The notes beneath the pieces were generated by a model that saw only the letters and a program-made list of their open reading frames with translations, was not told the origin of the DNA and did no database searches. From assembly GCA_938038815.1 (NCBI GenBank), contig CALHTF010000073.1, forward strand, positions 1 through 49,227: a stretch of DNA of 49,227 bases. The letters run 5' to 3'. The DNA is from an uncultured Acidimicrobiales bacterium (GTDB lineage Bacteria; Actinomycetota; Acidimicrobiia; Acidimicrobiales; SHLQ01). Below, one piece after another: positions 8,668 through 16,750 of this stretch (its first letter is position 1; each line of letters begins with the position of its first letter). Position numbers and translations under genes: made by a program.

Positions 8668-8673
8668 AGCCTA
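8668..8673 (-). promoter_or_regulatory. -10 element (TAGGCT) of the MBL/FadH-like operon
   Basis: The minus strand reads TAGGCT, 6 nt, ATG 8661. This predicts a leaderless mRNA for the two-gene unit down to 5225. Confidence 0.45.
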
Positions 8674-8699
8674 GAGACGGTGGCGGATCGAGGCGAAAA

Positions 8700-9254
8700 C
8701 TACCGATCGCTCGCAGGGCCCGCAGCGGCCAGGTTGCGAAGCCGTTCGACCCGCTCGTCGCCTGCCCCGAGATAGTGCACCAGGGTGCCGAGCACCGCTT
8801 CGGCATCGAGCGAATCGGCGGCGTGCATCTCTTCGAGGTCCGCCCAGTCCTTGGTTCGGTTGAAGAATGCTTTGAATACCGCGAGGTCGCGGCAGGAGAG
8901 AAACGGTATGAGTTCTCCAGCGAACTCCTCGTGTCGAGCTCGGTCGGCGGCGCTGCGGTGGAAGTCGGTGGTATTGAAGAACACATCGACCGGCGTCTCG
9001 GCCCACCACAGTCGGGTCTGGCCATCGCGTTGGATGGCGAGTCGGTCGTCGTCGCTCACGGTGATGGCGTCGGGGAGCGCGGCGTACACCGACTCGGCCG
9101 CACCGACGGCGACGAACACGTTGATATCGATGTCGATCGTGGCTCGGGCTCGTTGCGTGCACCAGGCCAGTGCTAGCGCTCCACCGAACGCGTGGGCGAT
9201 GCCTGATGCATCGAGCGCTTTGTGTAACGCCACAATGCGTTCGACCAGGTTCAC
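8700..9254 (-). CDS. Nucleotidyltransferase-fold protein, probable toxin of a toxin-antitoxin pair
   Basis: The protein is 184 residues. Gly24-Gly25 (HAFGGALALAW) followed by Asp41-x-Asp43 (RATIDIDINV) is the signature of minimal nucleotidyltransferases of the pol-beta superfamily. The C-terminal helical part (SCRDLAVFKAFFNRTKDWADL) is typical of AbiEii/MNT-type relatives. Such toxins transfer a nucleotide onto tRNA or protein. The start codon overlaps the stop of the upstream XRE gene by 4 bp (ATGA), giving translational coupling. The toxin role is inferred from the pairing. Confidence 0.78.
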   Translation of the reverse strand: MNLVERIVALHKALDASGIAHAFGGALALAWCTQRARATIDIDINVFVAVGAAESVYAALPDAITVSDDDRLAIQRDGQTRLWWAETPVDVFFNTTDFHRSAADRARHEEFAGELIPFLSCRDLAVFKAFFNRTKDWADLEEMHAADSLDAEAVLGTLVHYLGAGDERVERLRNLAAAGPASDR

Positions 9255-9565
9255 AGCTGACGAAAGACGGGTGCTTCGAGTGCTGTGGTGTGGCGGGCTG
9301 GGAACTGGCTGGCCAGTTCGAGTACCGCTACCAACTCGTCGCCCCGAGCGAGCCCGTCGGCGCTTCGTCGGCGGCGGCGCAGCTCGACGTCGGTCGCAAA
9401 CCCTGCCGCGTGCAAAACCCGGTTCAGGGTCTTTACGGTCGGGGTCTTCGTGCCCGACTCATACGCGGCGAGGGTCGAGTGTGAGGTGCCCGCCCGTTCG
9501 GCCAACTCGCGAAGGGTGAGTCCGGCGCGCTGGCGAGCCGATTTCAGGAGGTGGGAGGCGTTCAT
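9251..9565 (-). CDS. XRE-family helix-turn-helix regulator, probable antitoxin
   Basis: The protein is 104 residues from ATG 9565 (MNASHLLKSARQ). An upstream in-frame start exists but would run through the operator. The HTH is clear: TLRELAERAGTSHSTLAAYE in residues ~16-35. The basic middle (VELRRRRRS) and acidic/hydrophobic C-terminus may bind the partner. It overlaps the nucleotidyltransferase gene by 4 bp. A 7-bp inverted repeat overlapping its -10 box argues for autorepression, as is usual for antitoxins. Confidence 0.85.
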   Translation of the reverse strand: MNASHLLKSARQRAGLTLRELAERAGTSHSTLAAYESGTKTPTVKTLNRVLHAAGFATDVELRRRRRSADGLARGDELVAVLELASQFPARHTTALEAPVFRQL

Positions 9566-9571
9566 AGAGTG

Positions 9572-9591
9572 ATGGTATCTATTTAGATACC
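9572..9591 (-). promoter_or_regulatory. Operator/promoter of the XRE-nucleotidyltransferase pair
   Basis: GGTATCT (9574-9580), 4-nt spacer, AGATACC (9585-9591) is a perfect inverted repeat. On the minus strand TACCAT (9577-9572) lies within it and is followed by 6 nt and ATG 9565. Binding of the XRE protein would cover the -10 box of a leaderless transcript. Confidence 0.65.
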
Positions 9592-9645
9592 AATGGTCAA
9601 CCGGCTTGGTCGGGATCAACGAATAACCCGCCGGGGTTTCGGCAG

Positions 9646-9651
9646 TAGCAT
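9646..9651 (+). promoter_or_regulatory. -10 element (TAGCAT) of the PhyH-type gene
   Basis: TAGCAT, 6 nt, ATG 9658; ATAACC at 9623-9628 is a -35 candidate 17 bp upstream. The spacing supports ATG 9658 over the GTG at 9655. Confidence 0.45.
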
Positions 9652-9657
9652 TTCGTG

Positions 9658-10521
9658 ATGGCTACCGAAGCACCTCCGCGCGCAATCACCGACGACGAGA
9701 TCGCAACGTTCCGCCGCGACGGCGTGGTCATGCTGCCCTCGATGTTCGATACCAAATGGGTCGAGCTCGTCGACGCCGGGCTGACCGCCCACGCCGACAC
9801 CCCGACGAGTCGAGCCCGGATCTGGGATCGCGACGAGCAGGGCCGCACCATGTTCTGGGACAGCATGGCTTGGCACGATCGTCCCGAATACCAGCGCTTT
9901 GTGTTTGAGTCTCCCGCAGCGGAGATCGCGGCGACGGTGCTCGGTTCGCGCCAGGTGAACTTCTTCTTCGATGCGGTGTTTGTGCGCTCGCCCGGTTCGC
10001 AGTTCGAGACGCCATGGCATCAAGACGAGCCGTATTGGTCGGTCGATGGCCACGACACGTGCACGGTGTGGATGCCGCTCGGTCCGGTGAAGGCCAAGAA
10101 TGCTCTGGCGTTTGTGCCCGGATCGCACCTCGACGGTGCAGTGTTCGACCAGCCGGACTTTGGGGTGCTCAACCCCGACGCCAAAGCAGATGTCGACCGG
10201 AGCGACTTCTCCGCAATAGCCGATGCCGACATTCCCGACATCGACGCCGACCGCGAGCGGTACGGCGTGGTGAACTGGGACATGGAACCCGGCGACTGTG
10301 TGGTGTTTAACAGCCGCATCCTGCACGGCGGCTCGGGCTTGCTCGACCCCGACGTTGGGCTTCGGGTCTTTACCTCGAAGTGGTTGGGCGACGATGTGCG
10401 CATTGCGTTTCGGGCCGAAGGCATGGATCCCGACTTCAGCGCGATCATGCAGGCCCACGGGCTCGCCGCTGGTGACCGGCCAGGCACCGATCTGCTTCCC
10501 TTGGTCTGGTCGGCCGGCTAA
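9658..10521 (+). CDS. Phytanoyl-CoA dioxygenase (PhyH) family protein
   Basis: The protein is 287 residues. The Fe(II) triad is visible: TPWHQDEPYW (His121, Asp123) and RILHGGSG (His223), followed by LRVFTSKW with the 2-oxoglutarate-binding Arg. The N-terminus (DDEIATFRRDGVVMLPSMF) is typical of PhyH proteins. It would hydroxylate a small hydrophobic or acyl substrate with O2 and 2-oxoglutarate in the cytoplasm. It stands alone between a divergent toxin-antitoxin pair and the acyl-CoA hydratase gene. Substrate unknown. Confidence 0.9.
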   Translation: MATEAPPRAITDDEIATFRRDGVVMLPSMFDTKWVELVDAGLTAHADTPTSRARIWDRDEQGRTMFWDSMAWHDRPEYQRFVFESPAAEIAATVLGSRQVNFFFDAVFVRSPGSQFETPWHQDEPYWSVDGHDTCTVWMPLGPVKAKNALAFVPGSHLDGAVFDQPDFGVLNPDAKADVDRSDFSAIADADIPDIDADRERYGVVNWDMEPGDCVVFNSRILHGGSGLLDPDVGLRVFTSKWLGDDVRIAFRAEGMDPDFSAIMQAHGLAAGDRPGTDLLPLVWSAG

Positions 10522-10631
10522 CCCGCCGGCCACACCGCATCGGTCGAGAAGCTCGTCAATACCGGTCATGCGGAGTCACCGTATCCGCTCGCCTCGTGCG
10601 GAGTAATTTGCGCCGTATAGGAAGGACCCTT

Positions 10632-11486
10632 ATGAGCGTGCCGTACACCAACGATCTCGAGACCCTGCAGACCTGGATCGGTCGCACCGCCGAAGTCACC
10701 GAACACATTTCGACTGCGGCGTGTCAACGACTCGAACACACCCTCGACCTCGAGCCGCGGCTCGCCGATGGCGATCCGCTTCCGCCGCTGTGGCACTTCA
10801 TCTCCCATTTGCCGGAGGCGAGCACCGCCGATCTCGACGTCGACGGCCATCCGAAACGGGGCGGCTTTCTGCCCCCGGTAGCGTTGCCCCGTCGCATGTG
10901 GGCCGGTGGGCGATTTCGGTTCAACGGCGACCTGCATCTGGGTGAAGAGGTCACCAAGCGGTCGACGATCGCCAACGTAGAGATGAAGCAAGGGCGAACC
11001 GGATCGCTGTGCTTTGTGACCGTTCATCACGACCTGATGGTTGGTGACGATGTGCGGATCTCTGAGGAACAGGACTTGGTGTACAAGCAAGACGCGGCGC
11101 CGGGTACGCCGGCACCTACCCCGAAACCCGCACCTGACAACGCCGACTTCAGCCAGACGATTTCCCCCTCGGAGGCGCTGCTCTTTCGGTACTCGGCGCT
11201 GACCTTCAACAGTCACCGAATCCACTACGACCGCCAGTACGCCCAAGAGGTCGAAGGGTATCCAAGCCTGGTGTTCCATGGGCCACTCACCGCCACCTTG
11301 CTCGCTGGCCTCGCAGTACAGGAGTCGGGGAAGAAACTGGCGACCTTCTCGTTCCGGGGAATGGCGCCGTTGTTCGAGGACCGGCCGTTCACCATCTCGG
11401 GCGCAGCCGACGGCGACAACCTGGAACTGTGGGCGGCTACCCCCGACGGGGGACTAGCGATGAAAGCAACCGCGACCGTCGCCTAG
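10632..11486 (+). CDS. Two-hotdog acyl-CoA hydratase (mesaconyl/itaconyl-CoA hydratase-like, FAS1-like dehydratase)
   Basis: The protein is 284 residues from ATG 10632, preceded by AGGAAGGA. The N-terminal hotdog holds PLPPLWHFISHLPEAS and RRMWAGGRFRFNGDLHLGEE. The C-terminal hotdog carries the hydratase motif TFNSHRIHYDRQYA followed by YPSLVFHGPLTATLL. This is the layout of mesaconyl-C4-CoA and itaconyl-CoA hydratases. It would add water to a branched enoyl-CoA. Its stop TAG shares bases with the stop of the convergent methyltransferase gene (4-bp overlap, CTAG). Confidence 0.87.
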   Translation: MSVPYTNDLETLQTWIGRTAEVTEHISTAACQRLEHTLDLEPRLADGDPLPPLWHFISHLPEASTADLDVDGHPKRGGFLPPVALPRRMWAGGRFRFNGDLHLGEEVTKRSTIANVEMKQGRTGSLCFVTVHHDLMVGDDVRISEEQDLVYKQDAAPGTPAPTPKPAPDNADFSQTISPSEALLFRYSALTFNSHRIHYDRQYAQEVEGYPSLVFHGPLTATLLAGLAVQESGKKLATFSFRGMAPLFEDRPFTISGAADGDNLELWAATPDGGLAMKATATVA

Positions 11487-12421
11487 TCGGCGCTCGTCGG
11501 TTCGGGTTCGGCGACGGGCTCGACGTGCCAGGTCCATCGCTCGCCGTCGGCCGATGCCGATACCTGCCAGCCAAACAGGTCGCCTGCCCGCACGTCGATC
11601 GGTTCGGCGATCGGCATGAAACCTTGCGACCAACTCGAGCCCTCGCGGGTCGGATTGTTGTCGACCGTAACGCCGGGGCACAGCAGCGAATCGAACCAAC
11701 ACGCAAGACCATGCAGCACACCGTCGCGTCCGACGCGAAGCGTGCCCGAGCACACCGTGTCCTGATTTGGTGTGGTGGTGAGATCGATGTCGGCCGCGAG
11801 TGCTGGTTCGCCCAGCAAGTTGAGCGGGGTGATGTCCCCAAACCACAGTGTGCGGGCGGCCCGGCGATACGCCGACGTGTAGTTGTAGGGGAGTTCGGGC
11901 AGCAGCCAGTCCGAGACAAGGAGGTGGTCGTCGAACGCCTCGGCTGCCGACACCCACATGCGGAGTTGTTGGGGGATGATGGCCGCATCGGGCTTGAGCA
12001 GTCGGGCTCGGGCATCGGCAGCCCACGCCACGATTCCTTCGTCGACCGCCGCGTTGCCGATGGTCTCGGTGATGAGCACATCGGCGGGCTCGGGAATGCC
12101 GAGGTCGATCGACCACCCAGCGAGAAACTCGATCCGGTCGTCAAACCCGTTCTCCTCAGCGAGTTCCTTCGCCACATCGATAACGGGCCCACCCTCGATG
12201 GCGTACACCTTCTTGGCGCCCGCTTCGCAGGCCATGAAGGTAAGGATCCCGGTGCCACAACCAATGTCGAGCACCACATCGTCGGGCCGAATAGTGGCCT
12301 CGATCGCACGCCGGTACGAATCCATACGGGCGGTGTCGAGCAACATGCTCAGGTGGTAGTCGAGCACCTGGGAGTGCGAGCCCACCCGTTGCCAAAACGG
12401 GCTTCCAGGCAGGTGAGGCAT
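11483..12421 (-). CDS. Class I SAM-dependent methyltransferase, PRMT-like
   Basis: The protein is 312 residues from ATG 12421; upstream in-frame sequence is Arg/Ser-rich shadow of the YibE/F gene. SAM motif I is VLDIGCGTGILTFMACEAGA (near residues 50-69), then VYAIEGG. ITETIGNAAVDEGI resembles the double-Glu loop of protein arginine methyltransferases, and a beta-barrel-like C-terminal half follows. It is likely a protein or small-molecule N-methyltransferase. The stop codon of the upstream YibE/F gene forms part of its -10 box, so it may have its own leaderless promoter inside the operon. Confidence 0.82.
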   Translation of the reverse strand: MPHLPGSPFWQRVGSHSQVLDYHLSMLLDTARMDSYRRAIEATIRPDDVVLDIGCGTGILTFMACEAGAKKVYAIEGGPVIDVAKELAEENGFDDRIEFLAGWSIDLGIPEPADVLITETIGNAAVDEGIVAWAADARARLLKPDAAIIPQQLRMWVSAAEAFDDHLLVSDWLLPELPYNYTSAYRRAARTLWFGDITPLNLLGEPALAADIDLTTTPNQDTVCSGTLRVGRDGVLHGLACWFDSLLCPGVTVDNNPTREGSSWSQGFMPIAEPIDVRAGDLFGWQVSASADGERWTWHVEPVAEPEPTSAD

Positions 12422-12428
12422 GGCGGCG

Positions 12429-12434
12429 AACCTA
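12429..12434 (-). promoter_or_regulatory. -10 element (TAGGTT) overlapping the YibE/F stop codon
   Basis: On the minus strand the TAG stop of the YibE/F gene is the first half of TAGGTT, followed by 7 nt and ATG 12421 of the methyltransferase. Confidence 0.4.
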
Positions 12435-13811
12435 GTCTTCGGGGGCGAAGTCGTCCCACTGGGGTTTGCGCCGCGGTTGCTCTGGGGTGGCCGGGGGTTC
12501 GGGCTCTGGTGCTGGCACCGGCTCTGGCTCCTGCTTCGGTTCTGGCGCAACGGCCGCCGGTTCGGGCTCGTCGTCGGTTGCCTTGGTGTGTTCGTGCGAT
12601 GGGCGCAGAACCGCAGCGGCCAGCGCGGTGGTGATCGGAACGGCAGCGACCAGTCCGACCGATCCGCACAAGGTACGGACGATCTCCACCGCAATCAGTT
12701 CGGAGTTGGCCACCATGTTGAGCGGTTGGTCCGACACGGCGAATAACAAGATGAGCGGCATGCTGGCCCCGGCGTAGGCGAGCAACAGCGTATTGACCGT
12801 CGAGGCGATGTGATCTCGCCCGACCCGGATACCCGACGCAACCAGATCGGTGGTGGGCAGGTTCGGGCTGCGATGTCGGAGCTCGGCAACGGTCGCCACC
12901 TGAGTGACGGTCACGTCGTCGAGCGCGCCGAGCGCACCGATCACCGCGCCACCGAGCAGCAGACCTTTGACATCGAGGTTCTCGGCGATAAAGGGCAGTA
13001 CCAGTGCTTCTTCGGTGGCGAGACCGGTGAACCGCCCGATGTAGAAGAACAGCCATGCCAACCCGAGGGTGAGCACTAACGACATCAACGTGCCGGCGAG
13101 CGCAACGGTGGTGGTGGGGGTGAACCCGTGCGTCAGATACAAGCTGATGAACGCGATCGCCGACGCAGCGACCACCGAGACCAGGATCGGGTCGTTTCCG
13201 TCGAGGGCCGATGGCGCAACGAACGACACCAAGACCACCAAGGTGGCGATCATCGCCACCAGCGCCAACACACCTCGGAACCGGCCGAGCGCGATCACGA
13301 CGATCGCAAACAGCCCAGCCAGCCACACCAACGAACTGCGGCGGTCCTGGTCGGCGTAGAAGTACACATCGGTCGAGTCTTCGTAGCCGAGGATGATTTG
13401 GTCGCCCGGCGCAACGTCGGGCACCACGTTGTTGAACTCGAGGTTCATCTCGGGCAACGTGACCGACTCGCCCGCCTCGGCACCTTCGTTGAGCGTGAGG
13501 GTGAGAAGCCGGCAGTTCTGCGGGTCTTCGAGCGACGAGTAGCTGCATCGCTGATCGGTGACGTCGTCGACCGTGGCGCTCAGTCGCTCGCTGGCTAGGC
13601 CAATCTCGTCGGCGTTTTCTATGGCGCTGCGTTGACCCTCGCCGGTCGGCCAAAGCACGATGCCGGCGATGATGGTGGCCAGGGCTGCCAGGACCACCCC
13701 GCCGAGGACCATGCGCAGCATTGGGTCGCGGGCCCACACCTGCCAACCACCGTGGAGTCCGTGGTCGTGGCTGTGTGAGTGGCCATGGGAGTGGCCAGGT
13801 TCGGACGTCAC
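12432..13811 (-). CDS. YibE/F-like multipass membrane protein
   Basis: The protein is 459 residues from GTG 13811. The N-terminus is histidine-rich (HSHGHSHSHDHGLHGG), suggesting metal binding. One helix (VLGGVVLAALATIIAGIVL) precedes an extracytoplasmic domain (~45-125) with a Cys pair, followed by about seven further helices with the conserved GALGALDDVTVTQVATVAEL loop of the YibE/F family. The last ~60 residues are a proline/glutamate-rich cytoplasmic tail. The family function is poorly known (putative transporter). TACCAT (13818-13823) lies 6 nt before the GTG. Confidence 0.85.
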   Translation of the reverse strand: MTSEPGHSHGHSHSHDHGLHGGWQVWARDPMLRMVLGGVVLAALATIIAGIVLWPTGEGQRSAIENADEIGLASERLSATVDDVTDQRCSYSSLEDPQNCRLLTLTLNEGAEAGESVTLPEMNLEFNNVVPDVAPGDQIILGYEDSTDVYFYADQDRRSSLVWLAGLFAIVVIALGRFRGVLALVAMIATLVVLVSFVAPSALDGNDPILVSVVAASAIAFISLYLTHGFTPTTTVALAGTLMSLVLTLGLAWLFFYIGRFTGLATEEALVLPFIAENLDVKGLLLGGAVIGALGALDDVTVTQVATVAELRHRSPNLPTTDLVASGIRVGRDHIASTVNTLLLAYAGASMPLILLFAVSDQPLNMVANSELIAVEIVRTLCGSVGLVAAVPITTALAAAVLRPSHEHTKATDDEPEPAAVAPEPKQEPEPVPAPEPEPPATPEQPRRKPQWDDFAPED

Positions 13812-13817
13812 ATCGCC

Positions 13818-13823
13818 ATGGTA
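13818..13823 (-). promoter_or_regulatory. -10 element (TACCAT) of the YibE/F gene
   Basis: The minus strand reads TACCAT, 6 nt, GTG 13811, predicting a leaderless start. Confidence 0.4.
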
Positions 13824-13853
13824 TGCGAGATGCGGTCAACGGCTAGGTAGTGG

Positions 13854-13900
13854 CTGACTCTGAGTCAGCGCACGGAAACAAAACCCTGACTCTGCGTCAG
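13854..13900. promoter_or_regulatory. Two tandem CTGAC-N5-GTCAG palindromes in a divergent intergenic region
   Basis: CTGACTCTGAGTCAG at 13854-13868 and CTGACTCTGCGTCAG at 13886-13900 are near-identical palindromes with centres 32 bp apart, about three helical turns. They lie between the YibE/F gene (minus) and the DmdA-like gene (plus), which suggests a dimeric regulator (TetR- or GntR-like) bound at two sites on one face of the DNA. No such regulator gene is in the window. The rest of 13812-14058 holds a doubtful 27-codon ORF at 13916 and nothing else recognisable. Confidence 0.6.
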
Positions 13901-14058
13901 CTCTAGGATCGGGGCATGGCCCGTCCAGAGCATTGGGAAGGGAGTCGATCCGGAAAATGCTGGTGCTCGACTCGAAATTCGGCTGGTCGCCGGGTCTAGA
14001 TTGAGGCATCAAAAAGTTGTCGGACTAGATCCGGCCTGGACAATGGGGTCCCGCCAAT

Positions 14059-15174
14059 ATGCCCGAGTTAGCAGTTCACACCCGGCTCCGCCGATCGCCG
14101 TACTACGAGGCGACGGTGGCCGAAGGCGTAACGGCCTTCATCCCGTACAACGCTATGTTGTTGCCCCTCGGGTTCGGGCAGCCCGAGGTCGAGTACCGGC
14201 GCCTCACCGAGGGCGTGTCGATGTGGGATGTCGCCGTCGAGCGGCAGATCCAACTGTTGGGTCCTGACGCCGGACGGCTCGCGCAAGTGCTGTGTGCCCG
14301 TGACCTGTCCAAAGCCGTGGTCGGCCAAGGTAAGTACGTAGCGATCTGCGATCACGATGGCGTCCTCATCAACGACCCGGTGGCGTTGAAGCTGAGCGAT
14401 GACTGCTGGTGGCTGTCGATTGCCGACTCCGACATTGGTCTGTGGGCGCGGTGTGTGGCTGCCGAGCGGGCGATGGACGTTGAAGTTTCCGAACCAGATG
14501 TTTCGCCGTTGGCCGTCCAGGGACCCGATGCCGAAGACGTGGTGGCGTCGATCTTTGGTGACTGGGTCCGCGACCTCAAGTACTTCTGGTTTGGCGACGC
14601 CGAACTCGAGGGCATCCCGCTCAAGGTCGCCCGGTCGGGTTGGTCGAAGCAAGGCGGCTTTGAGATCTACCTGATGGACGGCTCGCGAGGCCTCGACCTC
14701 TGGAACATCATCAAAGAGGCGGGGGAGCCGTGGAACATCGGCCCGAGCTACCCGAACCCGAGCGAACGGATCGAGAGCGGACTGCTTTCGTGGGGCGGTG
14801 ACTGCGATGCGAACACCAACCCGTTTGAAGTCCGTCTGGAACGCTTTGTCGACCTCGACGTACCCGATGATGTGATCGGGATCGAGGCGTTGCGCCAGAT
14901 CAAAGCCGAGGGCCCCAAGCGTCATCAACTCGGCATCGTGCTCGAAGGCGACGAGCCTCGCTCTGGACACATGCAGTGGTACGACGTGCTCATGGGTGGC
15001 GAACGGGTCGGCGACATGACCAACGGAACCTGGAGCTACAAGCTCGAACGCAACATCGGCTTTGGTTTGGTGTCGGTCGATTGCCAGATCGGCGATTCGG
15101 TCGAGGTCAACAAAGACGGCGAGGTGATCCCCGGACGCCTCACCGACATCCCATTCAGCCGCGAAGATCGCTAG
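14059..15174 (+). CDS. DmdA-like tetrahydrofolate-dependent demethylase (GcvT family)
   Basis: The protein is 371 residues, the length of dimethylsulfoniopropionate demethylase. It shares distinctive DmdA blocks: YNAMLLPLGF, WDVAVERQIQ, CWWLSIADSDIGLW, ARSGWSKQGGFEIYL, PNPSERIESGLLSWGGD and the ending TDIPFS. DmdA moves a methyl group from DMSP to tetrahydrofolate, giving methylmercaptopropionate. A related methyl donor (another sulfonium or N-methyl compound) is possible because DmdA paralogs are numerous. The start has no clear Shine-Dalgarno. It heads the candidate operon with the decarboxylase and the HisD-DegT fusion, downstream of the paired palindromes. Confidence 0.8.
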   Translation: MPELAVHTRLRRSPYYEATVAEGVTAFIPYNAMLLPLGFGQPEVEYRRLTEGVSMWDVAVERQIQLLGPDAGRLAQVLCARDLSKAVVGQGKYVAICDHDGVLINDPVALKLSDDCWWLSIADSDIGLWARCVAAERAMDVEVSEPDVSPLAVQGPDAEDVVASIFGDWVRDLKYFWFGDAELEGIPLKVARSGWSKQGGFEIYLMDGSRGLDLWNIIKEAGEPWNIGPSYPNPSERIESGLLSWGGDCDANTNPFEVRLERFVDLDVPDDVIGIEALRQIKAEGPKRHQLGIVLEGDEPRSGHMQWYDVLMGGERVGDMTNGTWSYKLERNIGFGLVSVDCQIGDSVEVNKDGEVIPGRLTDIPFSREDR

Positions 15175-15245
15175 CGCCTTGTAGCGGGGGCAAAACCGAA
15201 GAGGTACTACGGTGCGCTCTGGGTAGGAAGTAGAAACCGGGAGCT

Positions 15246-16742
15246 ATGGGCAAGTCATTAGAAGAGCGCATCGCCGCACAAGCGCTGTCGTACGTGGTCG
15301 ACCCGCCCACCGGTCTCGACCCAGTGATCAATCTTGCTTCTCCAGCCGAGTTAGAAGGCCTGTTCGACCAAACCGTCGGGTTCGGGTTTGGCGACGATGA
15401 GGGCGCCCACGACGACGACTCGATCGTCGCGGCGGTCGACCTGGTCATTAAGCACTCGGTGCACACCAGTCATCCGCGATTCATCAACCAGAACTTCGCT
15501 GGTCCGGATTCGGTTTCGGTCGTGGGCGATTGGCTAGGTGCTGCACTTAACACCACCGGCGCCACCTTCGAGGCCGCACCGGTGTTCACCCTCATGGAGA
15601 GTGCCGTCCTTTCGAAGCTCGGGCGCATCGCCGGGTATGTCGACGCTGACGCCGAGCAAATTCCGATCCTGCCGCCCGGACTGTTTTGTCCTGGTGGTTC
15701 GACAGCAACCCTCTATGCGTTGCAGCTCGCTCGACATCGCATGCGACCCGATATCCGCCGCACGGGTGCAACGGGCGAGCAGATGACGTTGTTTGTCTCC
15801 GACTCCGGCCACTATGCCGCCAGCAAATCTGCCGCACTGCTCGGGATTGGTACCGACAGCGTGATCAAGGTCGATTCCGACGAACGCGGGGCGATCGTTC
15901 CCGATGCGCTTCGAGCTGCCATCACGGGATCGGCCGAAGCGGGCCAGGGTCCGTTTGCGATCATCGCCACCTCGGGCACCACGGTCACCTCGGCGTTCGA
16001 CGATCTCAATGCGTTGGCCGGCATCGCCGAAGAGTTTGGTCTCTGGCTCCATGTCGACGGTTGCTACGGCGGGTCGGCGCTGTTCTCGGCCAAGCACCGT
16101 CACCTGCTCGACGGGGTCGAGCGGTCCGACTCGTTCGTGTGGAACCTGCACAAGATGATGGGCATGACCCAGCAGTGCACCGCCCTGCTGGTGCGCGAAC
16201 CCGAGCTTCTGGCGCCCTGCTTTGCGCTCAACGCCGACTACCTCTTTCAGCCCGACAAGCTCAACGCCGAATTCGACTCCGGCGACCGCACCTTCCAATG
16301 CGCCCGCCGAATCGATGTGCTCAAGTTGTGGCTTGCATGGAAGCACCACGGCGACGCCGGGTTTGCCGCTCGCATCGACCACGCGGTCGAAATGGCCGAG
16401 CATGCCCGGCGCCGGATCGAAGCCTCGAACGGCGAGTTCGCCCCCGTAGTGGGCAACTTCACCAACGTCGTGTTCGGCTGGATACCGCCCAACCGGCGCC
16501 CCCTGTCGCTGTCGCCGGCCCACATTGCGGGCCTGGCCCCCGAGATCCACGCCGAGCTGCACGCTCTGGCGCCCAAGATCAAAGCCCAGATGCAGGCCAA
16601 CGGAACCGCCATGGTCGGTTTCCAACCAATCGAAGGGTTGAACACCTTCCGGTTGCTGTTCATGAACCCCGACGTGACCGCAACCGATGTTGACGCCATG
16701 CTCGACCTGGTCGCCGACTACGGCGCCGAAGCGCTCACCTAG
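15246..16742 (+). CDS. PLP-dependent group II decarboxylase of the GAD/CSAD type
   Basis: The protein is 498 residues. The PLP-binding HVDGCYGGSALFS and the Schiff-base lysine Lys303 (VWNLHKMMGMTQQCTALLV) are intact. The following NADYLFQPDKLNAEFDSGD and RTFQCARRIDVLKLWLAWK match the animal glutamate / cysteine-sulfinate decarboxylase subgroup better than bacterial aromatic decarboxylases. Candidate substrates are cysteine sulfinate or cysteate (to hypotaurine or taurine), aspartate or glutamate. GGGAG lies just before the ATG. The HisD-DegT fusion starts 8 bp after its stop, so the two are co-translated. The exact substrate is open. Confidence 0.87.
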   Translation: MGKSLEERIAAQALSYVVDPPTGLDPVINLASPAELEGLFDQTVGFGFGDDEGAHDDDSIVAAVDLVIKHSVHTSHPRFINQNFAGPDSVSVVGDWLGAALNTTGATFEAAPVFTLMESAVLSKLGRIAGYVDADAEQIPILPPGLFCPGGSTATLYALQLARHRMRPDIRRTGATGEQMTLFVSDSGHYAASKSAALLGIGTDSVIKVDSDERGAIVPDALRAAITGSAEAGQGPFAIIATSGTTVTSAFDDLNALAGIAEEFGLWLHVDGCYGGSALFSAKHRHLLDGVERSDSFVWNLHKMMGMTQQCTALLVREPELLAPCFALNADYLFQPDKLNAEFDSGDRTFQCARRIDVLKLWLAWKHHGDAGFAARIDHAVEMAEHARRRIEASNGEFAPVVGNFTNVVFGWIPPNRRPLSLSPAHIAGLAPEIHAELHALAPKIKAQMQANGTAMVGFQPIEGLNTFRLLFMNPDVTATDVDAMLDLVADYGAEALT

Positions 16743-16750
16743 CGAGTCTC

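Noticed and set aside
12422..12694. 90-codon N-terminal extension of the methyltransferase
   Set aside because: Low-complexity Ser/Arg/Gln sequence antisense in composition and overlapping the YibE/F 3' end; the family N-terminus begins at 12421 behind a -10 box.
13916..13999. 27-codon ORF (MARPEHWEGSRSGKCWC...) after the paired palindromes
   Set aside because: The MARP start recalls TetR proteins that often lie next to their operators, but the frame stops after 27 codons and shows no HTH; too weak to call a gene or relic.
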